From Candidatus Woesearchaeota archaeon (lineage in GTDB: Archaea; Nanobdellota; Nanobdellia; Woesearchaeales; JABMPP01): DNA of 64,000 bases. The stretch spans positions 1 through 64,000 of the forward strand of contig JAGVYD010000016.1 of NCBI GenBank assembly GCA_018303405.1. Reading direction: 5' to 3'. This document shows, in pieces, positions 7,541 through 16,491 of this stretch. Numbering within the stretch: the stretch's first letter is position 1; each line of letters starts with the position of its first letter. The notes below the pieces were generated by a model. The model made no database searches, was not told where the DNA came from, and worked only from the letters and a program-made list of their open reading frames with translations. The translations under genes and the position numbers were made by a program.

Positions 7541-9149
7541 GGCCATCCTGACAAACTTCAGGGTCATTATCCTGATGATTTGCATTGTTCTTGCAGTCCT
7601 GGCAATCAGGCCAACCCCCTGGAATGAAGGGGTCATGATCAGGAGTGTGGCCCTTAATAGTTCAGCCAGCCTGGCAGGGATGGTTAGCCCCGTGGCAACG
7701 CAGAGCCTGATGAGCAGGGAGAGGATTATTGAAATTAATGGGGCGCCAATCAAGAATACTGGCGATTATTATTCTTTCATTGAAAAACTTCAGCCAAACA
7801 GGACTTATACCTTTAAAACCGACAAGGGGCTTTACAGGCTCTATTCAAAGACGGGCCTTGATGGGAATGCAGAGGACATTGGCTTGAGGGTTTCTGAAGC
7901 GCCGACCACCAACATCAGGAAAGGGCTTGACCTTCAGGGTGGCATAAGGGTGCTGCTCCAGCCTGAAAAGCCGGTAAGCGTAAGTGATATGGGCATCTTG
8001 CTTGAAAATATGGCGCAAAGGCTGAATGTTTATGGCCTCTCAGATATTGTTGTCAAGGAAGCCAAAGACCTTTCTGGAAACCAGTATGTTACTGTTGAGA
8101 TTGCAGGTGTTAATGAAGAGGAAGTCAAGGACCTCATAGCCAAGCAGGGAAAATTTGAGGCTTTTATCGGCAACACAACTGTTTTCAGGGGCGGAAAAAA
8201 TGATATAACTTATGTATGCAGGACTGCTGATTGCTCAGGCATTGACCCAAATGTTGGCTGCAGCGTCGCCCAGGACAACCTGTGGTATTGCAGGTTCAGG
8301 TTTTCCATTACACTTGCGCCCGAAGCTGCTGATAGGCAGGCGGCTGCAACAGGGGACCTCCAAGTTGTCCAGGGCCAGGGAGATGATAATTACCTCAGCG
8401 AGCCTTTGCTTCTCTACCTGGATAACAAAGAAGTTGACAGGCTGAACATAGGCGCTGAACTGAAAGGGCAGGCCGTGACAAGCGTGGCAGTGTCTGGCAG
8501 CGGCCTGGGAAAAACACAGGAAGAAGCTGTGGCGGACAGCCTGAAAAACATGAAAAAGCTTCAGACCGTGATGATTACCGGCAGCCTGCCTGTCCAGCTC
8601 AACATTGTCAAGACCGATTCAATTTCTCCTATTTTGGGAGAGCAGTTCATCAGGAATTCATGGATCATCGCTATTGCTTCAATGATTGCAGTTTCTCTTG
8701 TGATATTTATCAAGTACAGAAAATGGAAAATCAGCGTGCCCGTGATAATAACAATGCTGGCAGAGATTACCTGCCTGTTGGGGATAGCGGCGATAATTGG
8801 CTGGAATATAGACATAGCGGCCATCGCCGGAATCATAGTCACAATTGGAACAGGCGTAAATGACCAGATTGTCATAACGGACGAGACCTTGAGTGGGAGA
8901 AGGGAGCAGAAAGGCAGCTGGAAGAACATGATGAAACGGGCATTTTTCATTATTTTCGCGGCATTCTTCACAAATGTTGTGGCAATGCTGCCGCTTTGGT
9001 TTGCAGGCGCTGGCCTGCTCAAGGGATTTGCTGTCACAACAATCCTGGGCATTACGGTTGGCGTCTTGGTTACAAGGCCGGCTTATGCGCAGATTGTTGG
9101 GATGCTGGTGGAGAATGAGCCTGATTCAACACCCAGGAGATTCAAATGA
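7527..9149 (+). CDS. secD: Protein translocase subunit SecD with a PDZ-like insert
   Basis: Partner of SecF in the Sec accessory complex. It is 540 residues. TM1 (about 10-27) is followed by an extracytoplasmic stretch of about 70 residues resembling a PDZ domain (GVMIRSVALNSSASLAG...RIIEINGAPIKNTGDYYSFI). The classical SecD P1 start RKGLDLQGGIRVLL comes next, then five further TM helices with TIGTGVNDQIVITDE. The ATG at 7527 overlaps the end of secF by 14 bases and has GCGAGGAAAC before it. The frame opens at a TTG at 7500, but the ATG is better. Confidence 0.93.
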   Translation: MGKVKAILTNFRVIILMICIVLAVLAIRPTPWNEGVMIRSVALNSSASLAGMVSPVATQSLMSRERIIEINGAPIKNTGDYYSFIEKLQPNRTYTFKTDKGLYRLYSKTGLDGNAEDIGLRVSEAPTTNIRKGLDLQGGIRVLLQPEKPVSVSDMGILLENMAQRLNVYGLSDIVVKEAKDLSGNQYVTVEIAGVNEEEVKDLIAKQGKFEAFIGNTTVFRGGKNDITYVCRTADCSGIDPNVGCSVAQDNLWYCRFRFSITLAPEAADRQAAATGDLQVVQGQGDDNYLSEPLLLYLDNKEVDRLNIGAELKGQAVTSVAVSGSGLGKTQEEAVADSLKNMKKLQTVMITGSLPVQLNIVKTDSISPILGEQFIRNSWIIAIASMIAVSLVIFIKYRKWKISVPVIITMLAEITCLLGIAAIIGWNIDIAAIAGIIVTIGTGVNDQIVITDETLSGRREQKGSWKNMMKRAFFIIFAAFFTNVVAMLPLWFAGAGLLKGFAVTTILGITVGVLVTRPAYAQIVGMLVENEPDSTPRRFK

Positions 9150-9526
9150 AAACTCATTGGTGGGCAATTGCCCTCACTGTAATAACAACGCTTTTCACAT
9201 CCACAGCCCAGGTTTTTTACAAGTTCGGGGCAGAAAAGCTGGAATGGAATTTCTTTGCCCTTATTACGAACTATGAGCTCATCATAGGAGCGGCACTTTA
9301 CGCATTGGGCGCTGCCATATTGATTGTTGCGCTGAAGGGCGGAGAGGTGACTGTGGTATATCCAATTATTGCCACGAGCTATATCTGGGTGACTATTCTC
9401 TCCAACCGGATTTTTGATGAGACAATTAATATCTACAAATGGATAGGTGTTGGACTGATAATAGTGGGCATTACTGTTATCCAGTTCGGCAGCCGTGGGC
9501 ATGATAGCAATGGGGTGGAAGCTTGA
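9146..9526 (+). CDS. Small DMT/SMR-like membrane transporter, subunit 1
   Basis: 126 residues with four predicted TM helices and an EamA/SMR-like pattern (ALKGGEVTVVYPIIATSYIWVTILS...IYKWIGVGLIIVGI). It overlaps the secD stop by ATGA, so it is translationally coupled. Four-TM proteins of this superfamily work as dimers, and the next gene is a clear homologue, so the two probably form a heterodimer in opposite orientations. The substrate is unknown; polyamines, lipid carriers or cationic drugs are known for the superfamily. Confidence 0.8.
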   Translation: MKTHWWAIALTVITTLFTSTAQVFYKFGAEKLEWNFFALITNYELIIGAALYALGAAILIVALKGGEVTVVYPIIATSYIWVTILSNRIFDETINIYKWIGVGLIIVGITVIQFGSRGHDSNGVEA

Positions 9527-9885
9527 CCACAGAATTGGGCGCAATTGGCCTTGCCCTGTTCGGGATAGCTGTTGGCGCATGGGGGCCGATGTTCATGAAA
9601 AAAGCCTCGTCTGAAATACACAGGGATTTCAAGAGCATACTCAGGAGTAAAAACCTGCTCTATGGCGTCTTGATTTACGGCATTGCGACCCTGATATTCA
9701 TCCCGGCGCTGAAAGGCAGTGACCTGTCGGTTATTTATCCACTTGTTGCGACAAGCTACATATGGGTAAGCCTGATTTCAGTAAAATTTTTAGGGGAGAA
9801 GATGAACCTTTACAAGTGGCTTGGCATACTGGTGATTATTGCCGGCGTGGCTTTCATAGGTTATGGCAGCAGCTTGCCAAGTTAA
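9523..9885 (+). CDS. Small DMT/SMR-like membrane transporter, subunit 2
   Basis: 120 residues and four TM helices, homologous to the preceding gene (shared ALKG-x-VIYPLVATSYIWVSLIS and LYKWLGILVIIAGVAFIGYGS). The start is a TTG whose last two bases are the first two of the upstream TGA stop (TTGA overlap), with GGGGTGGA just upstream. This indicates coupled, near-equimolar synthesis of both halves. Last gene of the secF-secD operon. Confidence 0.8.
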   Translation: MTTELGAIGLALFGIAVGAWGPMFMKKASSEIHRDFKSILRSKNLLYGVLIYGIATLIFIPALKGSDLSVIYPLVATSYIWVSLISVKFLGEKMNLYKWLGILVIIAGVAFIGYGSSLPS

Positions 9886-9952
9886 ATAAGGGATAGATGA
9901 ATATAAGTATTGCAAAAATTGAACTTTGGAAAAGTTGAAGGTATTGCATAAA

Positions 9953-10639
9953 ATGGCAAAAAAAAGGACTATTGTGCTTTCATTGGGTGGATCCATCATA
10001 GCACCCGACGCAGTGCACGTCGAGTTCTTGAAAAAATTCAGGGGATTGATCTTGGATTTTGTAAAAAAAGGAAACCGCGCAATAATTGTCTGCGGCGGAG
10101 GCGGGACAAACCGCACATACAACCATGCTGTGCTTAAAATAACAAGGCCAAGCCATGCTGATTTGGACTGGCTTGGGATAGCTGCAACCAAGCTGAATGC
10201 TGAGCTTGTCAGGGTGATGTTCGGCCCGGCAGCCTTTGAGAAGGTAATTGATAATCCCACAGGCAAGATAGCCACAGCGAAAAAGATTATTGTGGCCTCA
10301 GGATGGAAGCCGGGATGGTCAAGCGATTATGATGCGGTTCTCATGGCTGTTAATTTCAAGTCACGCGAAGTAATCAATCTGACTAATATCGACCATGTGC
10401 ACAATAAGGACCCAAACAAATTCAGGGATGCTGTCAAGCTGGAAACCCTCACATGGGACCAGTATCTTGCGATAGTCGGCAAAAAATGGCAGCCACGAAT
10501 GTCCGTGCCTTTTGACCCAACAGCATCCAAGCTGGCAAAGAGTAAAAAAATTTCTGTTAGGATCGTAAACGGCACCAAGCTCCAGAACATCAAAAAACTT
10601 CTTGCTGATAAGAAAGTGATTGGGACCCTTATCAAATGA
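9953..10639 (+). CDS. pyrH: Uridylate kinase (archaeal UMP kinase)
   Basis: Phosphorylates UMP to UDP. 228 residues of the amino acid kinase fold: SLGGSIIAPD near the N-terminus, IIVCGGGGTNR, DWLGIAATKLNAEL, GWKPGWSSDYDAVLMA, and TNIDHVHNKDP in the nucleotide-binding half. The DLDWLGIAATKLNA segment is typical of archaeal UMP kinase and differs from acetylglutamate or aspartate kinases. Start set at the ATG at 9953; a TTG at 9926 is in frame but adds residues unlike the family. Confidence 0.85.
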   Translation: MAKKRTIVLSLGGSIIAPDAVHVEFLKKFRGLILDFVKKGNRAIIVCGGGGTNRTYNHAVLKITRPSHADLDWLGIAATKLNAELVRVMFGPAAFEKVIDNPTGKIATAKKIIVASGWKPGWSSDYDAVLMAVNFKSREVINLTNIDHVHNKDPNKFRDAVKLETLTWDQYLAIVGKKWQPRMSVPFDPTASKLAKSKKISVRIVNGTKLQNIKKLLADKKVIGTLIK

Positions 10640-10708
10640 TAAATTTTATTTGCAGGATGATTTTTTCTTAATTGTGCCCAGATATCAGTAATGAAACTAG
10701 ATATAATT

Positions 10709-11236
10709 CTAGATATAATCCTTTATCTCATGCCGCCACTGCTCATGCACAAGCCACAATATCAAGATGATTGCGTCTATGCCAGCAGCTACATCGCCTG
10801 GAAATGGAGCCGGGCAAAACCATAAAGGGACTGTGGGGATAATGTTAAGATAGCCATCTGCGCTTATAGAGCAGTCCAGCAGTATATGCATAAACCAGCC
10901 AAAAGCAACAGCCATGAAGAACATGACAATGGCGTTTTTTGGCACAATCCACCTGAATACCTTGTATTCCTGCTTTTTAATCATGAAAAAAGCAAGTCCG
11001 GCCAGGAAGATCAGGATAAACCAAAGCATTGAATGGGTGAATAGCCTATGGAAATTATAGCTTGTCCCAAATATGAAATTAAATGCCCAGCTTAGGGGTA
11101 TATCTGCATCCGGCAAAAGCCCGGCTATGCCGGCTATGAGCACATACCACATCGAGAACTTCTTTTTTGCAACATAGTCCCGGTACATGTCAGCTATTAT
11201 GATGGTAAGTATCACATGGGTTACGGCATATGGCAT
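10709..11236 (-). CDS. YdjM-like membrane-bound metal-dependent hydrolase
   Basis: 175 residues with four or five TM helices and the conserved polar set of the LexA-binding/YdjM family (PF04307): an early TH pair, GLLPDADIPLS, HRLFTHSM, and FMHILLDCS. The histidines and aspartates would bind a metal in the membrane. Catalytic function in the family is not settled. The ATG at 11236 is the first codon and fits family length. Confidence 0.78.
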   Translation of the reverse strand: MPYAVTHVILTIIIADMYRDYVAKKKFSMWYVLIAGIAGLLPDADIPLSWAFNFIFGTSYNFHRLFTHSMLWFILIFLAGLAFFMIKKQEYKVFRWIVPKNAIVMFFMAVAFGWFMHILLDCSISADGYLNIIPTVPLWFCPAPFPGDVAAGIDAIILILWLVHEQWRHEIKDYI

Positions 11237-11325
11237 GGCCTTATTTCGTGAGTTGACTTATATATAATTTTCTGTAATTTGCACCAATGGCAAATTTTAT
11301 ATAATTGTATACCGATGGCTATATT

Positions 11326-12990
11326 ATGCCCTTTGCTGATTTTGACAAGAAATTGAAGGACCTGAACAGGCTGAAGCAGATTCTCGAAGTGCTAATCAGG
11401 AACGAAATGGGGTATTTTGTGGAAATCCTCAGGCTCAAGAAATTCCTGCCCCTTAGCCGTACCATGGATGCCAAGAAATTCATTCGTACAGACACGCAGC
11501 CAATGAGGGTCGTCAGGATTGTGGAGCAGCTCGGGGGAGGATTCATCAAGCTCGGCCAGCTTTTGAGCATCCGGCCCGACCTTGTGCCCCTTGAATATGC
11601 CAATGCCTTCACAACGCTGCAGGACCATGTGCCTGCCTTTCCCTACACAAAAGTCAAGCAGATAGTCGAGACTGAGCTCCACGGCACCCTTAAGGAATTG
11701 TTCATGAGTTTTGACCCCATGCCTATAGCTGCTGCGTCCATTGGCCAGGTCCATCTTGCAAAGCTCAAGAATGGGAAGCGTGTTGCAGTTAAGGTTCAAA
11801 GGCCCGACATTGAGAGGATATTCAGGTCAGATATCGATATTATGTACCTGTTCGTGCACCTCATGCAAAAATACCATGACCAAAATGTCGTTGACCCCAA
11901 AGAGATTGTTGAGGAGTTTGAGGACTATACGCTCAAGGAGCTCAATTATGTCAATGAGGCCAAGAACATAGATGCATTCCATGTCAAGCTCAAGGATTCC
12001 ACTTCTGCAAAAGTGCCGAAAGTATACTGGGACATGACAACTGAGAAGGTCCTGACCATGGAATACCTTGAGGGAAGAAAGCTTTCCGAGCTTATCAAAT
12101 CCAAAAAAATGCTCAATAGGAAGCTTATAGCAAGAAATATTGTCGACTCCATACTAAACCAGGTTTTTGTGAATGGCGTTTTTCATGCTGACCCCCATCC
12201 CGGCAACATATTGGTGACGCCAAATTATACGATTGCCTGGCTTGACTTTGGGATTGTTGGCTATTTTGATGATGAATTGCGGGAAAAAGTCACAGACCTT
12301 TTCATCGCATCAATCCAAGGTGATACAGATGCATTGGCAACCAGCCTTCTGAGCCTTGGGGCGCTTGATGAAGGAGTGGATATGGAGATATTCAAGGCTG
12401 ACCTGAAAAAGAACATGGAAAGATTCTACAGCATACCTGTAAAGGAAATCAGGCTCGGGGACTTGTTCGAGGAGATAATTTCGCTCAGCAAAAAGCATGG
12501 CCTGAAGCTGCCAAAGAATTTTGTCCTTCTGGGCAAGACAATAATCACTACGCAGGGCGTGGCGGCAGAGCTTGACCCTGACTTTAACCTTGTCCTCAGC
12601 GCAAAGCCATTTGTTGAAAAACTGGTTAAGCAAAGGAACAGTCCAAGGCAGGTTTTTACCAGGCTCATAAAGTCTACAAGGCAGTTTAAGCAGTTCATTT
12701 CTGACGTGCCCAAGCAGACCAATGAGCTTTTGCTCAGGGTGCGGCAGGTTGAAAAAATGGGGGAGAAGATTGACACAGACCTTAAGACGCTTTCGTCAGA
12801 GATGGACAAGTCCAGCAACAGGGTGGCACTGGGCATACTTATTACAGCCTTCCTGATTTCAAGCAGCCTTATATTGAATTTTGAGCAGCCGGATTTTATG
12901 GGATTTCCGGTTTTTTCCTTGGCTGGCTACCTTATTGCATTTTTCCTGTTTTTTGTGCTCACTGTGTCAATTGCCAGAGAGCGCATTTAG
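11326..12990 (+). CDS. ABC1/UbiB-family atypical protein kinase
   Basis: 554 residues. Family hallmarks are the KxGQ motif (FIKLGQLLSIRPDLVP, about 73-88), the A-rich loop AAASIGQVH that replaces the P-loop glycines, VAVKVQRP with the catalytic lysine, HADPHPGNIL as catalytic loop, and LDFGIVG as the metal-binding DFG-type motif. Two C-terminal TM helices anchor it (about 500-550). ABC1 proteins support quinone and isoprenoid lipid homeostasis; no quinone genes are visible here, so the role is open. TATTTTATATAA-type TATA about 27 bases upstream makes the ATG at 11326 leaderless. Confidence 0.9.
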   Translation: MPFADFDKKLKDLNRLKQILEVLIRNEMGYFVEILRLKKFLPLSRTMDAKKFIRTDTQPMRVVRIVEQLGGGFIKLGQLLSIRPDLVPLEYANAFTTLQDHVPAFPYTKVKQIVETELHGTLKELFMSFDPMPIAAASIGQVHLAKLKNGKRVAVKVQRPDIERIFRSDIDIMYLFVHLMQKYHDQNVVDPKEIVEEFEDYTLKELNYVNEAKNIDAFHVKLKDSTSAKVPKVYWDMTTEKVLTMEYLEGRKLSELIKSKKMLNRKLIARNIVDSILNQVFVNGVFHADPHPGNILVTPNYTIAWLDFGIVGYFDDELREKVTDLFIASIQGDTDALATSLLSLGALDEGVDMEIFKADLKKNMERFYSIPVKEIRLGDLFEEIISLSKKHGLKLPKNFVLLGKTIITTQGVAAELDPDFNLVLSAKPFVEKLVKQRNSPRQVFTRLIKSTRQFKQFISDVPKQTNELLLRVRQVEKMGEKIDTDLKTLSSEMDKSSNRVALGILITAFLISSSLILNFEQPDFMGFPVFSLAGYLIAFFLFFVLTVSIARERI

Positions 12991-13106
12991 GATGCAAAAA
13001 GTTTCCAAGCGGCACCGGAAGCATTTGCATTGCCAAAAATAGCAAGAATTTTAAATGATGAACGTATGGAATTGTTGCTAAAAAAGCATTGGTTGAGGTG
13101 AGATGG

Positions 13107-13475
13107 ATGTTTGATGCATTGAGAAAAGGCATGCTTCTCGGCATAGGAGTGGCGACACTTACAGAAAAGGAGATCAGGCAGAGTGTGCAGGCCCTGGTCA
13201 AAAGGGGGTACATCAAAGGTGAGGAAGCCAGGAAAATGGCCAATCAGCTGCTCAGCGAAGCCAAAATGCACAAAACAAGGCTTCAGAAGCTGGCTGAGGA
13301 AGAGGCAAAAAAGCATTTCAGTAAGCTGGACAAGGCTTCCAGGGCCGAATTGGTTGCCATGAAAAAAAGGCTGGTGGCTTTGGAAGGAAAAGTAAGGCAA
13401 AAGGCCATTGGCGGCGCCAGGTATGCCGCGAAAAAATTCCTCCAGAAAACAGCGCCCAGGAAGAAAAAAAGCTGA
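13107..13475 (+). CDS. Phasin/PhaF-like coiled-coil protein
   Basis: 122 residues. The N-terminus FDALRKGMLLGIGVATLTEKEI...LVKRGYIKGEEARKMANQLL resembles the phasin/polyhydroxyalkanoate granule-associated family. The rest is a long charged helix ending in a lysine/arginine tail (APRKKKS). Related short proteins are common in DPANN genomes, and their role is unclear (membrane-surface or nucleoid binding are possible). The ATG at 13107 has a perfect GAGGTGA site six bases upstream, which decides the start over the TTG at 13089. Confidence 0.65.
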   Translation: MFDALRKGMLLGIGVATLTEKEIRQSVQALVKRGYIKGEEARKMANQLLSEAKMHKTRLQKLAEEEAKKHFSKLDKASRAELVAMKKRLVALEGKVRQKAIGGARYAAKKFLQKTAPRKKKS

Positions 13476-13544
13476 GAAGCGAGCACATAATAACGTGACA
13501 TAACAGAGGATATATTTATAAAAGAGATTTGTTTCTCAAATGCC

Positions 13545-14243
13545 ATGGACAAGGTGCCAAAACACATCGGAATAATAATGGATGGCAACAGGAGATTTGC
13601 CAAGAGGCTTATGCTCAAGCCTTGGATGGGGCATGAGTGGGGAGCCAAGAAAGTTGAAAAGCTGTTTTCCTGGTGCAAGGAATTGGGCATCAGGGAGGTA
13701 ACCCTTTATGCCTTTTCTATTGAGAATTTCAACCGGCCCAGGGATGAATTTGACTTTCTCATGAATGTTTTCAGGAAGGAGTTCAAAAGGCTGCTCGCTG
13801 ATGAGAATGTAATGCAAGAGGGGATTAGGGTCAATTTTGTGGGCAGGATAAGCATGTTCCCTTCAGATATAACACAATCCATGAAAGATATAATGGAAAA
13901 AACAAAAGACAATGCCAGCTACATTGTCAATTTTGCCATGGCCTATGGCGGCAGGGCTGAGGTTGTTGATGCTGCCAAAAGAATAGCCGAGCAGGTAGCT
14001 GAAGGCAGGCTGGACATTGCCCAGATAAATGAGGAAGTCTTCAGCAAAAACCTTTATTTTTCTGACGAGCCTGATTTGATCATCAGGACAGGCGGGGAGA
14101 AAAGGACCTCTAATTTCCTGCCCTTCCAGGGGGCCTATGCTGAGTGGATTTTCCTGGAAAAGACATGGCCCGAGTTTGAAAAAGAGGATTTGGCAGCGGC
14201 AATGGAAGAGTACAGGACAAGGGAAAGAAGGTTTGGCAAATGA
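13545..14243 (+). CDS. uppS: Polyprenyl (undecaprenyl-type) diphosphate synthase
   Basis: Cis-prenyltransferase that extends farnesyl or geranylgeranyl diphosphate with isopentenyl units to make the lipid carrier for glycan export and N-glycosylation. It is 232 residues. HIGIIMDGNRRFAKR has the catalytic Asp13. Also visible are YAFSIENFNRPRDEFDFLM and the C-terminal RTGGEKRTSNFLPFQ with the diphosphate-binding arginines. The TATA box ATTTATAAAA at 13514-13523 lies 27 bases before the ATG, so it is probably leaderless. It faces ispH, another isoprenoid gene. Confidence 0.92.
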   Translation: MDKVPKHIGIIMDGNRRFAKRLMLKPWMGHEWGAKKVEKLFSWCKELGIREVTLYAFSIENFNRPRDEFDFLMNVFRKEFKRLLADENVMQEGIRVNFVGRISMFPSDITQSMKDIMEKTKDNASYIVNFAMAYGGRAEVVDAAKRIAEQVAEGRLDIAQINEEVFSKNLYFSDEPDLIIRTGGEKRTSNFLPFQGAYAEWIFLEKTWPEFEKEDLAAAMEEYRTRERRFGK

Positions 14244-14278
14244 TGATGTTTAATTAGACTTTCTCGCGCTTTGATGTT

Positions 14279-15109
14279 TTAATCCATTGAGTTGATTCTC
14301 TCCACGACATCCTGTATGTCCTTGTCAGGCGTCGAGGCGCCTGCGGTTATTCCGATATTGTTCTTGCCGTGGAACCATTCCTGCTTAAGCTCGCCGGCCT
14401 TTTCTATCCAGTGTGACTCAGTGTATTTTTCGCATAACTCGTGAAGTTCTTTTGTGTTTGCGCTGATATAGCCCCCTATGACAACCATGACCTCGACCTT
14501 CTTGGCAAGCTCCTCTGCTGCAAGCTGCCTGTCCTTTGTTGGATAGCAGACAGTGTTTTGCACTTTGAGGTCATCTGCCTTGGTTTCCAGGAATTCAGCC
14601 ATCTCATTAAATCCCTTCAGGGATGAGGTTGTTTGGGAAATCAGGCCCAGTTTTCCAAAGTGCGGCAGCTTCCTTGCCTCTTCCAGGTTCTTGACTACAA
14701 TTGGGCTCTTCAGGTTGCCAGCTGTGCCCTTGACCTCGACATGGTTTGGGTCGCCAAATATGACAACCTGGTAGCCGTCTGCCTCAAGCTTCCTGCCAAG
14801 AATATGGACTGCCTTGACAAGCGGGCAGGTCGTGTCAATGACATTAAACTTGCTTTTCTTAAGGTCAGCCAGCACAGTGTCAGAAACCCCGTGTGCAGTA
14901 ATCACTACATTATTTGACTCCAATTTTTCACGCGCGCCAACTGGCACGCTTGTTATTCCTTTCTGCTTCAGCTCAGAAATGACGCCAGGGTTATGAACCA
15001 AGTTACCATAAATGACAGGCTTCAGCTCTGCATTTTGCTCTGCTATGTCTATTGCGCGCTTTACCCCAAAGCAAAATCCTGCTGAGCTGGCTATTGTCAC
15101 ATTTTTCAT
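14279..15109 (-). CDS. ispH: 4-hydroxy-3-methylbut-2-enyl diphosphate reductase
   Basis: Last enzyme of the MEP (non-mevalonate) isoprenoid route, an iron-sulfur protein that makes IPP and DMAPP. 276 residues. The three cluster cysteines are present (Cys13 in GFCFGVKRAI, Cys95 in DTTCPLVKAVH, Cys188 in NTVCYPTKDRQ). So are the substrate histidines (in LVHNPG, TAHGVS, PNHVEV) and the catalytic glutamate in HVEVKGT. The ATG at 15109 overlaps the cutA stop (ATGA), with GGTG six bases upstream. A GTG three codons earlier is less likely. The enzyme is rare in archaea, which normally use mevalonate. Confidence 0.92.
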   Translation of the reverse strand: MKNVTIASSAGFCFGVKRAIDIAEQNAELKPVIYGNLVHNPGVISELKQKGITSVPVGAREKLESNNVVITAHGVSDTVLADLKKSKFNVIDTTCPLVKAVHILGRKLEADGYQVVIFGDPNHVEVKGTAGNLKSPIVVKNLEEARKLPHFGKLGLISQTTSSLKGFNEMAEFLETKADDLKVQNTVCYPTKDRQLAAEELAKKVEVMVVIGGYISANTKELHELCEKYTESHWIEKAGELKQEWFHGKNNIGITAGASTPDKDIQDVVERINSMD

Positions 15110-15456
15110 TTCTTCCACCGGTTGCCTGTGGCTTCCCTGCCTTTTCCTGCACCTTTCAGCTCCCTGTCAAACCAGCTTGCATAATTGTGTTCCGCGTGGG
15201 CCACATCCCACCCCTCGATGCAGGGGATTTTGTATGAATTCAGCCTCTTGATTTCCCTTTCAACAGCAGAGAAATTCTTCCCTGATGTCTTGATGATAAT
15301 TGAATGCTCTTTTGCCTTTTCGATTTTTCCTTTCCAGAGATATGCGCTGGCAACCGGGAAAACATTGCAGCAGCCGGCAAGTTTTTTCCTGAGCAGGCTC
15401 ATGCTGATTTTTTCAGCTTCCTTTCTGCTTGAGCAGGTTGTATAGACAATTATCAT
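15106..15456 (-). CDS. cutA: CutA1-family trimeric protein
   Basis: 116 residues. The N-terminus MIIVYTTCSSRKEAEKISMSLLRKKLAGCCNVFPVASAYLWKGKIE is the CutA signature, followed by YKIPCIEGWDVAHAEHNYASWF. CutA proteins form very stable trimers of the PII-like fold; the link to divalent cation tolerance comes from E. coli, and the true role is unclear. The tail is basic and longer than usual. It is coupled to ispH by a 4-base overlap. Confidence 0.9.
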   Translation of the reverse strand: MIIVYTTCSSRKEAEKISMSLLRKKLAGCCNVFPVASAYLWKGKIEKAKEHSIIIKTSGKNFSAVEREIKRLNSYKIPCIEGWDVAHAEHNYASWFDRELKGAGKGREATGNRWKK

Positions 15457-15579
15457 GGATTTTTGAAAGTGGCATAATATAAAAAGCTATCCCGGTGCTG
15501 GCCTGGGAAAAGGTTTTCTTCTGAATCTTGATGCACTGCCAGGCAAATCTTTATAATAGCTGGTTATCTCTGTTCCTGT

Positions 15580-16491
15580 ATGCCAAAATACTTCCTGTTC
15601 ATGAACGTCACAGGCAGCTATGCCTTTGATGAAAAATTCAGGCTTGCTGAGAAAGGTGGCCTGAAGATGCTTTCTGAGAAATACGGCCATGAAAAAGCCA
15701 CTGACAGCCAGGCAAAGCAGGTCCTTCAGGCATTCAAGAGAAGCGAATATTATTCAGCTTTCAGGAAAGCGAACATTGGCGCGACCAAGCAAAAAATCAG
15801 GGATTATGTGAACAAGGACTTGCTGATTGTTCAGTCCATCAATGCAATTGATGATATTGACAGGTCTGCAAATTCCATTGCCAAAAGGCTGAGGGAATGG
15901 TACGAGCTTTACTGCCCTGAGATATCACGGGCAATTGACGGGCATGAAAAATTCGCAGAGATAATTGCCAAGAAGCCAAGGAAGCAGCTTCTGGCTGAGC
16001 TGCACATAGAGGAAGATGAATCCATGGGTGGCCACCTTGATAAGGGGGATATTGACGCCCTTTTGGACCTGGCAAAAAAAGTCAAGGAGCTCTTTATGTA
16101 CAAGGGAAGGATACAGGATTATCTTGAAAGCTCAATGAAGGGCTATTGCCCGAATCTTGGCGAAATTGCAGGGTTCCAGCTTGGGGCAAGGCTCCTGGCG
16201 CATGCAGGCACGCTGAAGAGGCTCGCTGCTATGCCATCATCAACAGTCCAGCTTCTTGGGGCTGAAAAAGCGCTATTCAGGCACATTAAGACAGGGGCAA
16301 GGAGCCCAAAGCACGGTATCATTGTAAATCATCCTGTGATTGCAAAGTCAAAGCCAAAGGACCATGGCAGGTTTGCAAGGATTATTGCTGACAAGATTTC
16401 AATGGCTGCAAGGATTGATTATTTCCATGGCAAAAAAGCCTCCACAGCGCTCAAGCAGGAGATAGTTGCAAAGACAGGGGTTGAATTCTGA
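15580..16491 (+). CDS. Nop5 (Nop56/58) C/D-box sRNP core protein
   Basis: Scaffold of archaeal C/D-box RNPs, joining L7Ae-bound guide RNA to fibrillarin for 2'-O-methylation of rRNA and tRNA. It is 303 residues. It has a short N-terminal fibrillarin-binding domain, a coiled-coil middle (LLIVQSINAIDDIDRSANSIAKRLREWYELYCPEI), and the Nop domain CPNLGEIAGFQLGARLLAHAGTLKRLAAMPSSTVQLLGAEKALF. At about 300 residues it is shorter than in many archaea. TATA CTTTATAATA about 27 bases before the ATG points to a leaderless message. It overlaps flpA. Confidence 0.93.
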   Translation: MPKYFLFMNVTGSYAFDEKFRLAEKGGLKMLSEKYGHEKATDSQAKQVLQAFKRSEYYSAFRKANIGATKQKIRDYVNKDLLIVQSINAIDDIDRSANSIAKRLREWYELYCPEISRAIDGHEKFAEIIAKKPRKQLLAELHIEEDESMGGHLDKGDIDALLDLAKKVKELFMYKGRIQDYLESSMKGYCPNLGEIAGFQLGARLLAHAGTLKRLAAMPSSTVQLLGAEKALFRHIKTGARSPKHGIIVNHPVIAKSKPKDHGRFARIIADKISMAARIDYFHGKKASTALKQEIVAKTGVEF

